Positions 1-5,973 of a stretch of DNA of 5,973 nucleotides are shown one piece after another; position 1 is the stretch's first letter, and each line of letters starts with the position of its first letter. Below the pieces are notes generated by a model. The model was not told the origin of the DNA, made no database searches, and saw only the letters and a program-made list of their open reading frames with translations. Position numbers and translations under genes: made by a program. Origin of the DNA: Planctomycetota bacterium (GTDB lineage: Bacteria > Planctomycetota > Brocadiia > Brocadiales > Bathyanammoxibiaceae); the NCBI GenBank assembly GCA_030623665.1, contig JAUXLO010000117.1, positions 1 through 5,973 on the forward strand, read 5' to 3'.

Positions 1-267
1 ATCTCAGCGACTGAAGAAGGCAGGCAGATAGGGCTTGCCGTCTCCGACACCGGTATAGGCATACCTGAGGCAGACCTTGCCTGCATCTTTGAGCGTTTTT
101 ATCGGATAGATAAGGCACGCTCCAGGGAAGTAGGGGGTACGGGCCTGGGGCTCGCTATCGTAAAGCACATCGCCCTGGCCCACGGGGGGACGGTTTTAGC
201 CAACAGCATGCCGGGCCTTGGCAGCACCTTTACCATTACCTTCCCCAAGCAGCAGACTGAATCCTAG
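1..267 (+). CDS. phoR: Sensor histidine kinase, C-terminal ATPase domain (partial, probably PhoR)
   Basis: Frame 1 is open from the window edge to a TAG at 265-267, giving the last 88 residues of a protein whose start lies upstream. It carries the ATP-binding boxes of a HATPase_c domain in order: G1 box DTGIGIP (visible residues 16-22), F box FERFYR (30-35) and G2 box GGTGLGLAIVKH (45-56), then the usual closing β-strands ending STFTITFP. The N box and the phosphoacceptor His are outside the window. In this family the domain binds ATP and phosphorylates the dimerisation-domain histidine, which passes phosphate to a response regulator. The family call is firm. PhoR is inferred from the RIDKARSRE stretch typical of PhoR-type kinases and from the adjacent phosphate genes; another two-component kinase remains possible. 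Confidence 0.85.
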   Translation: MSATEEGRQIGLAVSDTGIGIPEADLACIFERFYRIDKARSREVGGTGLGLAIVKHIALAHGGTVLANSMPGLGSTFTITFPKQQTES

Positions 268-297
268 GTCACTTTTCTATTTATTATTAACTTATTA

Positions 298-315
298 GCA
301 GGTCTACAAACCTGC
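298..315. other. Short inverted repeat after the kinase gene
   Basis: GCAGGT (298-303) and ACCTGC (310-315) can form a perfect 6-bp stem with a 6-nt loop, about 30 nt after the kinase stop codon. A second small hairpin, CAGG-TTTT-CCTG, lies at 329-340. Neither is followed by a clear T-run, so a canonical intrinsic terminator is not supported. The pair may still help separate kinase transcription from the porin promoter just downstream. Confidence 0.3.
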
Positions 316-353
316 ATGGGTTCTAAATCAGGTTTTCCTGCCTAAGGATTGAT

Positions 354-397
354 TTAACAAAGTCTTAACCTTGCGTTAATAGAACGCTAATATTGCT
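354..397 (+). promoter_or_regulatory. Probable Pho box: four 11-bp-phased TTAAC repeats upstream of the porin
   Basis: Direct repeats start at 354 (TTAACA), 365 (TTAACC), 376 (TTAATA) and 387 (CTAATA), each exactly 11 bp after the last and so on one face of the helix. An 11-bp repeat period is the established layout of PhoB/PhoP binding sites; the TTAACA-like unit resembles the Bacillus PhoP site more than the enterobacterial CTGTCAT unit. A possible -10 element, TAGTAT (405-410), sits 18 bp after the start of the last repeat, with no good -35 hexamer, as expected for an activator-dependent promoter. A matching array precedes pstS. Binding by the partner of the upstream kinase is inferred. 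Confidence 0.75.
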
Positions 398-404
398 GTG
401 GTAG

Positions 405-410
405 TAGTAT
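405..410 (+). promoter_or_regulatory. Candidate -10 element of the porin promoter
   Basis: TAGTAT lies just downstream of the TTAAC array; TAGTAG at 402-407 is an alternative register. The spacing from the last repeat equals that to TATTCT before pstS. A start near 417 would leave a leader of roughly 88 nt before the porin ATG. Confidence 0.45.
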
Positions 411-504
411 TCCAGATGAGATGCCCGCTCACCGGCAGGAACAGATTGTACTGTGAGTAATCTTTGGAGATAAAATCTTTGCACTTCAGAAACAGGAGTA
501 GAAA

Positions 505-1926
505 ATGAAGAGGGCGCTATTAGTGATACCGTTTCTTATGCTGGCGTTATCCAGCAAGACACTTGCGGCCCAGGACCCGGATATACAGTACTTGATTGAC
601 CGTATGCAGGCCCTGGAGAAGACGGTTGAATCCCAGAATGAAGCCATTGAGTCCCAGAGAATGGAGATTGAGGAGCTGAAGGCCGGCCAGGGACGCAGCG
701 CTGCCGGGGGTTACCAGACCGTCGGGTACAAGTCATCTAACCCTGGGGACGCCGGGTCTGGGGTCTCAGAGGAAGGGCTTCACAATGCAGTAAAGGACTA
801 TCTGAGCACCGAGCAGGGCAAGAAGCTCATAACCGATGCCTCCCCGGCCAAGCTCAAGCTCGGATACAAGATAGGTAAAGGCTTCTATCTTGAGACCCTG
901 GATGAGAGGTTTAAGTTGCAGATATACAACAGGACTCAGGTCCGCTACACCTTTGCAACGAACGACGACTCCCGGGACACCAGTTCATTCCGCGTACGCC
1001 GCCACAAAGTCAAATTCTCAGGCCATGCCTACACCAAGGACCTGACCTATAAGGTCCAGTGGAACCTGCCGTCGAATTCCGGTAGAGGAAAACTGGAGTC
1101 CGCCTACGCAAATTATAGGCTGATGGACTGGCTTCAGTTGCGCGGCGGGCAATATAAGGTGCCCTATAACCGTCAGGAGCTGACGTCTTCAGCCAAGCAG
1201 ATGTTGGTGGACAGGTCCCTGGCCAACGATGAGTTCAACCTGAGTTACGACATCGGCGTCATGGCTCACGGCAGGCCCATGAACGGCCTGTTTGAGTACA
1301 ATCTCGCTATGATGCAGGGGGCCGGTGCAAATCAGACGAGCAACTCCAACAACCAGATGCTCTATGCGGCCAGATTGGTGGTAAGCCCGTTGGGGAAATT
1401 CAACTCTTACTCGGAATCCGACCTTGAGCACCTAGAGACCCCGAAGCTGGCGTTGGGCGGTGGATTTGCCACGAATAACGGTACGAGGATTTTTTTCGGA
1501 GATGAAATAAGGACCTTTAACAGGGATGTAAACGTGAAGCAGGCCACAGTGGACCTTATCCTTAAGTGGCGGGGGTTCACGTTCCTGGGAGACGGCTACT
1601 GGAGGAGGTTAGATGCACATACCGGCGAGTCGGGTTTCCGGCGTAACGGCATCAACGCCAACGGCTATACCCTGCAGGCGGGGTCCTTTGTGCCGCTTCC
1701 TTACGTCCGGAAACGCCTGGAGTTTGGCGGACGCTACAGCTTCGTTAACCCGGATACCGATGTAAGCAAGGACTCGCAATATGAGACGGGTGGCGGTGTG
1801 AACTGGTACTTTAACGGCCAGAGCAACAAGCTCCAGGCCGATATCAGGCGCATACTCACAAAGCGACAGTCAAGAGACGACGTAAGAGACACGGAATTCA
1901 GACTGCAGTACCAGCTGGTCTTTTGA
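505..1926 (+). CDS. Phosphate-selective porin of the OprO/OprP type (outer membrane)
   Basis: This 473-residue protein begins with a signal peptide (K2-R3, hydrophobic core 4-16, likely cleavage after the LAA at residues 20-22). A Gln/Glu-rich heptad-like stretch at about 27-60 probably forms a coiled coil. A Gly/Ser-rich linker follows, and from about residue 115 come alternating β-strands of the porin O/P family, including FRVRRHKVKFSG (162-173). It ends in FRLQYQLVF; a terminal Phe is the usual signal for outer-membrane barrel assembly. Known members let phosphate or polyphosphate diffuse into the periplasm through Arg/Lys-lined channels. The start is supported by AGGAG at 494-498, 6 nt from the ATG. 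The Pho-box-like array upstream and pst genes downstream favour phosphate as the substrate, but pore selectivity cannot be read from sequence alone; some relatives pass other anions or organic acids. Confidence 0.88.
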   Translation: MKRALLVIPFLMLALSSKTLAAQDPDIQYLIDRMQALEKTVESQNEAIESQRMEIEELKAGQGRSAAGGYQTVGYKSSNPGDAGSGVSEEGLHNAVKDYLSTEQGKKLITDASPAKLKLGYKIGKGFYLETLDERFKLQIYNRTQVRYTFATNDDSRDTSSFRVRRHKVKFSGHAYTKDLTYKVQWNLPSNSGRGKLESAYANYRLMDWLQLRGGQYKVPYNRQELTSSAKQMLVDRSLANDEFNLSYDIGVMAHGRPMNGLFEYNLAMMQGAGANQTSNSNNQMLYAARLVVSPLGKFNSYSESDLEHLETPKLALGGGFATNNGTRIFFGDEIRTFNRDVNVKQATVDLILKWRGFTFLGDGYWRRLDAHTGESGFRRNGINANGYTLQAGSFVPLPYVRKRLEFGGRYSFVNPDTDVSKDSQYETGGGVNWYFNGQSNKLQADIRRILTKRQSRDDVRDTEFRLQYQLVF

Positions 1927-2006
1927 TGGTGTAACATAGGGACGGGCCTGCTAAAAATGGGAGATCAGCCTCAGTAGTGTAGACTGCGTCTGGACAGACT
2001 GTAAGA

Positions 2007-2183
2007 CTAGAGCGTTTCTGGTAGACAACGACCTTTACGGTCGTTGATGTATTCGATGAACACCGGGTTTATCTCGTACGTGCGACACCGTTCGCACGCT
2101 ACACCGCCCTGTTGTAGCGTTGGATTTCCGCACTCGCAGCCATTTCTTGTTCGACTGGTTCGGTTATTGGACGCTACACACAC
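2007..2183 (-). CDS. Possible small Cys-rich zinc-ribbon-like protein or gene remnant
   Basis: On the minus strand a frame is open from GTG (2183-2181) to TAG (2009-2007), 58 codons. It encodes a CECG motif (residues 16-19) and a CERC motif (30-33) separated by 11 residues, the spacing of a four-Cys zinc ribbon. The sequence then continues as TYEINPVFIEYINDRKG (35-51). I do not recognise the family. Evidence against a working gene: there is no in-frame ATG, no ribosome-binding site before the GTG, and a stop (TGA) seven codons upstream. An ATG in another frame (2206-2204) would join this frame if one extra GT unit were present in the short GT tract at about 2176-2185, giving a longer protein with a WCVC motif. 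It could therefore be a frameshifted remnant, or open by chance. Confidence 0.33.
   Translation of the reverse strand: MCVASNNRTSRTRNGCECGNPTLQQGGVACERCRTYEINPVFIEYINDRKGRCLPETL
2026..2046. repeat. Perfect 8-bp hairpin
   Basis: CAACGACC (2026-2033) and GGTCGTTG (2039-2046) are exact inverted copies around a 5-nt loop (TTTAC). No T-run follows on either strand, so it is not a standard terminator. It overlaps the 3' end of the candidate minus-strand ORF. Confidence 0.6.
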
Positions 2184-2199
2184 ACCATTTCTGTAGCAT
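2096..2199. repeat. ACGCTACA/TGTAGCGT inverted-repeat family, four copies
   Basis: ACGCTACA occurs at 2096-2103 and 2171-2178. Its exact inverse TGTAGCGT lies at 2113-2120, and a one-mismatch inverse, TGTAGCAT, at 2192-2199. The copies alternate in orientation and form two nested hairpins with loops of 9 and 13 nt. The spacing between like copies is 75 and 79 bp. They may be arms of a small mobile element, protein-binding sites or RNA structure; nothing here decides between these. Confidence 0.5.
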
Positions 2200-2270
2200 C
2201 ATCCGTCAGAGGTGAGAATCAAAACATCTTCCCGCCCCAGCACATTTCTCCCACAAGGCACGTCTCAGTT

Positions 2271-2314
2271 TTAACAGAATCTTAACATGCCTTTAATATA
2301 AACTTAACCTTATG
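2271..2314 (+). promoter_or_regulatory. Probable Pho box: four 11-bp-phased TTAAC repeats upstream of pstS
   Basis: Repeat units start at 2271 (TTAACA), 2282 (TTAACA), 2293 (TTAATA) and 2304 (TTAACC), exactly 11 bp apart. This is the same unit, number and phase as the array before the porin, including TTAATA in the third position of both. The array would cover about -63 to -20 relative to a start near 2334, where a PhoB/PhoP-class activator is expected to bind. It is the likely operator of the pstSCA transcript. Confidence 0.82.
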
Positions 2315-2321
2315 CTGGTAC

Positions 2322-2327
2322 TATTCT
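2322..2327 (+). promoter_or_regulatory. Candidate -10 element of the pstS promoter
   Basis: TATTCT begins 18 bp after the start of the last TTAAC unit, the same distance as in the porin promoter. TACTAT (2319-2324) is an overlapping alternative. There is no consensus -35, consistent with activator dependence. The leader to the pstS ATG would be about 45 nt. Confidence 0.45.
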
Positions 2328-2378
2328 TATGTAATAAGGAAGGAGACAAGAGTAAATAAAGGGAAGGAAGAGGCAGAA

Positions 2379-3401
2379 ATGAGGAAAGAAATGAACATGT
2401 TTCCAGCAGTGCTTGTACAACTCTTCGTGACCATCCTTTGTATATCTGCACCCTATGGATCGGCCTGGGCGGACGTGAAGGGCCGTATAAAGATAGACGG
2501 CTCAAGCACTGTTTACCCGATAACTGAGGCGGTTGTAGAGGAGTTCCAGGCAAAATTTCCCAAGGTGAGGACTACCGTAGGTATCTCCGGCACCGGCGGC
2601 GGCTTCAAAAAGTTCAGCAGGGAAGAGGTAGATATCACAAACGCCTCCCGTCCCGTAGAACCAGAGGAAGCGAAGCGTTGTGAGGAGAATGGGATCGAGT
2701 ACATAGAGCTGCCCATAGCCTATGACGGCATTGCGGTGATGGTGAATCCGGGGAATGACTGGTGTGACTCCATGACGGTCCAAGAGTTAAAGAAGATCTG
2801 GGAGCCTGAGGCGGAAGGAGAGATAATGAGGTGGAACCAGATACGCCCGGAATGGCCTGATAAAGAGATCCATCTCTATGGAGCGGGCGTGGATTCGGGC
2901 ACGTTTGACTACTTTACTGAGACCATTTGCGGGGAGTCAGGTGCGAGCAGGGGCGACTTCACGCCTAGTGAGGACGATAACGTACTCGTTCAGGGCATTG
3001 CTAACGACGAGGGCGCCCTGGGGTTTTTTGGCCTTGCGTATTACGAGGCAAATAAGGACAAGCTTAAACTGGTAGGCGTTGATGACGGGAACCCGTCTAA
3101 CGGAGAGGGGCCAGTTCAGGCTTCTCTGGAGACTGTGAAGGACAATACTTATCAGCCCCTGTCACGGCCCATCTTCATATACGTCAGCAAGAAGGCGTCC
3201 GGGCGCCCCGAGGTGGCAGAGTTTATTAGTTTTTACATGAACAGCGGCGGTCCCCTTGTCGAAGAGGTAGGCTATATACCCCTTTCAGACAGGGCCTATT
3301 TCCTGGTCCATGACCGCTTTAAGAGGGGTGTTACAGGGTCTATGTTTGGTGACAAAGGCTCTACGGTAGGTGTATCCATTGAGGAGTTGCTTGGCGGATG
3401 A
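2379..3401 (+). CDS. pstS: Periplasmic phosphate-binding protein PstS (SphX-like)
   Basis: This 340-residue periplasmic binding protein captures inorganic phosphate for the PstCAB importer. A signal peptide occupies roughly residues 1-31 (hydrophobic core 8-22, likely cleavage after GSAWA). The mature protein shows the family's phosphate-contacting segments: [10 protein letters not shown] (40-49), GTGGGF (71-76), ITNASRP (86-92), AYDGIAV (114-120) and [10 protein letters not shown] (170-179). The overall pattern resembles the SphX/PstS branch known from cyanobacteria and other phyla rather than E. coli PstS. Cysteines at 101, 129 and 184 could include a periplasmic disulfide. The first ATG has AGAGG (2369-2373) 5 nt upstream; an in-frame ATG at 2391 also has GAGGAAAG before it, so the start could be four residues later. 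It is first in the pst operon, behind the four-unit Pho box, and its stop overlaps pstC by ATGA. Confidence 0.95.
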   Translation: MRKEMNMFPAVLVQLFVTILCISAPYGSAWADVKGRIKIDGSSTVYPITEAVVEEFQAKFPKVRTTVGISGTGGGFKKFSREEVDITNASRPVEPEEAKRCEENGIEYIELPIAYDGIAVMVNPGNDWCDSMTVQELKKIWEPEAEGEIMRWNQIRPEWPDKEIHLYGAGVDSGTFDYFTETICGESGASRGDFTPSEDDNVLVQGIANDEGALGFFGLAYYEANKDKLKLVGVDDGNPSNGEGPVQASLETVKDNTYQPLSRPIFIYVSKKASGRPEVAEFISFYMNSGGPLVEEVGYIPLSDRAYFLVHDRFKRGVTGSMFGDKGSTVGVSIEELLGG

Positions 3402-4348
3402 CGGCGGTTAACCATAAAAAGCCGGAAGGATCTCGTCCCGTTCCGTACAGCATTAAGCAGCGCAAGGGAGGCTCTCGCATCAGAGAAGCAGCAGTCCATG
3501 CGGCATTCATGGCCTGCGGCATCTTGTCCATATTAACCACTCTTGGCATACTGGGGATACTGGTATACGAGACGGTCGGTTTCTTCCGCGAGGTTTCGTT
3601 TCTCCAGTTCTTTGGCGACACAAGGTGGACGCCCCTGTTTGCGAGCAAGCACTTCGGCATATGGCCGCTCTTCTGCGGGACGTTGCTTGTGACCGTAATC
3701 GCTATGATCTTTGCCCTGCCTGTAGGGTTGTTATGTGCGGTCTATCTCAGTGAGTATGCCCCCCCCGGTGTCAGGAAGGTAATAAAGCCCCTGCTCGAGA
3801 TCCTGGCGGGCATTCCCACCGTAGTGTACGGCTACTTTGCCCTGCTTTTTGTCACGCCTCTTCTGCAGAAGATAATCCCGGGCATGGCCGGGTTTAACGC
3901 CCTGAGCCCCGGGATAGTTATGGGGGTTATGATACTCCCCATAGTCTCTTCGCTCAGTGAAGACGCAATGTATGCCGTGCCGCAGAGCCTCCGGGAGGGG
4001 GCCTATGCGCTGGGCTCCACCAAACTTCAGGTATCGTTCCTGACCGTGGTACCGGCGGCCTTTTCCGGTATCACCGCCTCATTTATGCTGGGCGTGTCAA
4101 GGGCTATAGGCGAGACCATGATAGTCGCCATTGCAGCTGGTCTGCAGCCGCGACTCACCGCCAACCCCATCGAGCCTATCGAGACAATGACCGCATACAT
4201 CGTCCAGGTGAGTCTGGGAGACACCCCCCACGGGACTATAGAATACAGCACCATCTTCGTCGTAGGTATGGTACTTTTTGTGACCACCTTTGTCCTTAAC
4301 ATCATAAGCCAGTGGCTGCGCGAGAGGTTTAGAGAGGTTTACACATGA
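3398..4348 (+). CDS. pstC: Phosphate ABC transporter permease PstC
   Basis: This 316-residue inner-membrane permease forms the translocation channel with PstA. After a basic cytoplasmic tail of about 30 residues come hydrophobic segments near 33-60, 88-118, 131-156, 168-186, 215-248 and 281-305, giving six helices as expected. The BPD-type EAA loop that contacts the ATPase is clear as [11 protein letters not shown] (199-209), followed by VSRAIGETM (233-241), a PstC/PstA hallmark. Its ATG overlaps the pstS stop (ATGA, 3398-3401), with GAGGAG at 3381-3386, which points to translational coupling. A run of eight C residues at 3759-3766 encodes Ala-Pro-Pro after helix 2. Length is normal and the frame intact. 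Confidence 0.95.
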   Translation: MTAVNHKKPEGSRPVPYSIKQRKGGSRIREAAVHAAFMACGILSILTTLGILGILVYETVGFFREVSFLQFFGDTRWTPLFASKHFGIWPLFCGTLLVTVIAMIFALPVGLLCAVYLSEYAPPGVRKVIKPLLEILAGIPTVVYGYFALLFVTPLLQKIIPGMAGFNALSPGIVMGVMILPIVSSLSEDAMYAVPQSLREGAYALGSTKLQVSFLTVVPAAFSGITASFMLGVSRAIGETMIVAIAAGLQPRLTANPIEPIETMTAYIVQVSLGDTPHGTIEYSTIFVVGMVLFVTTFVLNIISQWLRERFREVYT

Positions 4349-5250
4349 TGGTGGCACAGACCAAGAAGCCACACATTGGGCGGCGCAAACGCCTTGGAGG
4401 AAAAAAGCCCGGACGACGATGGGGCAACATCATTTTCCAGGCCGTGGCCATAGCTGCGCTGGTTGTAACCGTCTCGGTACTGGTACTCCTGTTGGTGGAC
4501 GTCTTTATGGATGGAGTAAAGCGCCTGAACTGGACCTTCCTTTCGCACTATCCATCGCGTAAGCCGGAGATGGCGGGCATCCTCTCGGCCCTGGTAGGGA
4601 GTGCCTACCTCATCCTCTTGACGGGTGTCATCGCATTCCCGATAGGCGTCGGTGCGGCCATATATCTAGAGGAGTATGCCGGCAACAATTGGTTCAATAG
4701 GATAATTGAGGTGAACATTGCCAACCTGGCCGGTGTGCCGTCCATCATTTACGGCCTCCTCGGCCTTGAGGTCTTTGTCCGCTTTATGCACATGGACCGT
4801 AGCCTCCTTGCCGGCGCCTGCACCCTTGCGCTACTCGTGCTGCCCATGATAATCATAACGAGCCGTGAGGCCGTACGTACCGTCCCCGTATCCGTCCGTG
4901 AGGCATCGTTCGCCGTTGGCGCCACCCGCTGGGAGACCATAAAGCATCACGTCCTGCCGTTAGCGTTCCCGGGGATATTGACCGGTACCATACTCGCGCT
5001 CTCCAGGGCGATTGGAGAGGCGGCACCTTTAATTGCCATTGGCGCCCTGACCTACGTGGCATTCCTGCCGGACGGGCCGCTTTCTCCCTTTTCCGCACTT
5101 CCCATACAAATATTCAACTGGATCTCACGTCCCCAGCAGGGCTTTGCCACAAACGCCGCCGCCGGCAGCATCGTCCTTCTGGTAGTGTTGCTACTTATGA
5201 ACGGAGGGGCCATATGGCTGCGCAACAAATACCAAAAGAAATTTTTCTGA
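4345..5250 (+). CDS. pstA: Phosphate ABC transporter permease PstA
   Basis: This 301-residue permease is the partner of PstC. A strongly basic N-terminal tail (residues 7-26, many Lys/Arg) precedes six hydrophobic segments near 29-54, 77-108, 123-147, 153-172, 205-240 and 272-292. The EAA loop reads [21 protein letters not shown] (185-205), followed by [16 protein letters not shown] (219-234), which separates PstA from PstC. The ATG overlaps the pstC stop (ATGA, 4345-4348), and GAGAGG at 4332-4337 is a well-placed ribosome-binding site. A second ATG follows immediately (4348) and could also serve. The gene is full length. Unlike the tight junctions upstream, 166 bp separate it from pstB. Confidence 0.95.
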   Translation: MMVAQTKKPHIGRRKRLGGKKPGRRWGNIIFQAVAIAALVVTVSVLVLLLVDVFMDGVKRLNWTFLSHYPSRKPEMAGILSALVGSAYLILLTGVIAFPIGVGAAIYLEEYAGNNWFNRIIEVNIANLAGVPSIIYGLLGLEVFVRFMHMDRSLLAGACTLALLVLPMIIITSREAVRTVPVSVREASFAVGATRWETIKHHVLPLAFPGILTGTILALSRAIGEAAPLIAIGALTYVAFLPDGPLSPFSALPIQIFNWISRPQQGFATNAAAGSIVLLVVLLLMNGGAIWLRNKYQKKFF

Positions 5251-5416
5251 TGGGACTAATACTCTGAGAAACTCAACACGATTGATGTCATTTAGAGGTA
5301 CCGAAAGGGTAGGTCAAGGCCGCGTTTGGCTCTGGCGTTACGTGGCGAGTCTTCGGTATGGATTGTTGATTTGGCGTAATAGATGAAAACAGAAGGGTTT
5401 TTGTAGAGGTTTTCAA
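5251..5416. other. pstA-pstB gap with a long-range inverted repeat
   Basis: No ORF is apparent here. TACCGAA (5299-5305) and TTCGGTA (5352-5358) are exact inverted copies 46 nt apart, enclosing a GC-rich stretch with repeated TGGCG (5332 onward). A folded mRNA segment, a processing site or a second promoter for pstB are all possible. I see no TTAAC array here and no strong -35/-10 pair. Confidence 0.4.
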
Positions 5417-5973
5417 ATGGCTGAACCTATTCAGAAAAACACGTTACTTACGAAAAAGATGGATTATAATAAAAAGTCCGGCGGCAAGGTTTCTTCAGGG
5501 CCCAAGGGGGTTGTCGTTATGGCACGTGAGTCAAATAACAAGGAGGTAGAGACGGTAGACCTCAGTGTTTATTACGGCAACACAATTGCCGTAAAGAAGG
5601 TGACTCTGCCCTTCTACAGGAATCAGATAACCGCCATAATTGGGCCTTCCGGTTGCGGTAAGTCCACCCTCATAAAGTCCATAAATCGGGTAAACGAAAT
5701 AATCAGCAGGATGAAGATTGAGGGAGAGGTCCTGTTTAAAGGGAAAAATGTGTATGACAGAGACGTTGATGTGGTAGAATTGCGGCGGCGTATAGGGATG
5801 GTGTTCCAAAAACCCAACCCCTTTCCCAAATCTATTTACGACAATGTAGCTTTTGGTCCAAGACTCAACAGGAGATACGGCAGAAATACGTTAAATGAAT
5901 TAGTGGAAAGGAGTCTAAGGCAGGCGGCACTCTGGGACGAGGTGAAGGACCGCCTGCAGAAGAGTGCTATAGC
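5417..5973 (+). CDS. pstB: Phosphate ABC transporter ATP-binding protein PstB (partial, 3' end missing)
   Basis: An open frame runs from ATG 5417 to the window end (185 codons plus 2 nt). It encodes the cytoplasmic ATPase that powers PstCA. Visible motifs, numbered from this ATG, are the Walker A GPSGCGKS (76-83) and the Q-loop [18 protein letters not shown] (from 127), whose [11 protein letters not shown] text is specific to Pst[16 protein letters not shown] comes just before the window ends; the LSGGQ signature and Walker B must follow outside. Two starts compete. ATG 5417 has AGAGG 7 nt upstream and gives a Lys-rich extension of 34 residues. ATG 5519 has AAGGGGG (5504-5510) 8 nt upstream and puts Walker A at residue 42, almost as in E. 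coli PstB. I list the longer form; the shorter fits the family length better. Confidence 0.93.
   Translation, partial: MAEPIQKNTLLTKKMDYNKKSGGKVSSGPKGVVVMARESNNKEVETVDLSVYYGNTIAVKKVTLPFYRNQITAIIGPSGCGKSTLIKSINRVNEIISRMKIEGEVLFKGKNVYDRDVDVVELRRRIGMVFQKPNPFPKSIYDNVAFGPRLNRRYGRNTLNELVERSLRQAALWDEVKDRLQKSAI

Larger units (their letters stand above)
1927..2270. other. Intergenic region between porin and pstS with inverted repeats
   Basis: About 340 bp lie between the porin stop and the pstS operator array. I find no convincing plus-strand gene. The region holds a possible 58-codon minus-strand Cys-rich ORF (2007-2183), an 8-bp hairpin at 2026-2046, and a family of ACGCTACA/TGTAGCGT repeats between 2096 and 2199. 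No T-rich intrinsic terminator is evident after the porin. The mixture of repeats and an ORF without a clear start suggests a degraded insertion or old gene remnant, but this is inference. Confidence 0.5.

Noticed and set aside
284..300. Additional TTAAC-like words just after the kinase gene as extra Pho-box units
   Set aside because: They are not in 11-bp phase with the array beginning at 354 and sit in a generally AT-rich stretch.
1957..1977. Plus-strand mini-ORF after the porin (ATG to TAG)
   Set aside because: It is only six codons long and has no ribosome-binding site, so it is expected by chance.
1988..1999. Palindrome GTCTG-GA-CAGAC after the porin
   Set aside because: The 2-nt spacer is too short for a hairpin loop, and no matching copy was seen in the window.
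2424..2456. Cys21 of PstS as a lipoprotein attachment site
   Set aside because: The residues before it are T-I-L-C; a lipobox needs a small residue (Gly, Ala or Ser) directly before Cys. A standard cleavage site after GSAWA fits better.
2293..2783. Several minus-strand ORFs of 67-93 codons over the start of pstS
   Set aside because: They lie antisense to a clearly coding PstS, have low-complexity or unremarkable translations and lack family motifs; they follow from the codon pattern of the real gene.
2878..3075. A 65-codon plus-strand ORF in another frame inside pstS
   Set aside because: It is fully contained in pstS, and the surrounding frame encodes conserved phosphate-binding motifs.
4027..4548. 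Minus-strand ORFs over the pstC-pstA junction
   Set aside because: They overlap two intact permeases in full and show no recognisable domain or ribosome-binding support.
1..5973. CRISPR array, tRNA, rRNA, intact transposase or toxin-antitoxin pair
   Set aside because: I looked for spaced direct repeats, cloverleaf-like elements and recognisable transposase or toxin proteins on both strands and saw none.

Overview
This window reads as a phosphate-starvation (Pho) locus of a Gram-negative bacterium, with every confident gene on the + strand. The outer-membrane β-barrel porin, with its signal peptide and terminal phenylalanine, shows the cell has an outer membrane. Codon use mixes GC-rich codons with many AGG (Arg) and ATA (Ile) codons, unlike enterobacteria or pseudomonads. 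That would fit lineages such as Nitrospirota, Desulfobacterota or anammox-type Planctomycetota, but I cannot assign a taxon from sequence alone.

Layout: (1) 1-267, the 3' end of a sensor histidine kinase, probably PhoR. (2) 268-504, an intergenic region with four TTAAC-type repeats phased at exactly 11 bp, a probable Pho box, ahead of (3) an OprO/OprP-type phosphate-selective porin (505-1926). (4) 1927-2270, a gene-poor stretch with inverted repeats and a possible small minus-strand zinc-ribbon ORF or gene remnant. (5) 2271-2314, a second four-unit TTAAC array, leading into (6) pstS, pstC and pstA (2379-5250), whose successive genes overlap by ATGA. (7) A 166-bp gap. (8) pstB from about 5417, cut off by the window end before its ABC signature motif.

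Together the genes form one phosphate-scavenging route. Phosphate enters the periplasm through the porin, is captured by PstS and is pumped inward by PstC/PstA powered by PstB. The upstream kinase, with a response regulator presumably encoded further upstream, would switch on both promoters through the matching repeat arrays. No PhoU gene is visible; it could lie beyond pstB.

I see no evidence of a novel multi-gene system. The points most worth a second look are the paired 11-bp-phased operator arrays, the Cys-rich minus-strand ORF and repeats in the porin-pstS gap, and the unusual gap and N-terminal extension at pstB.
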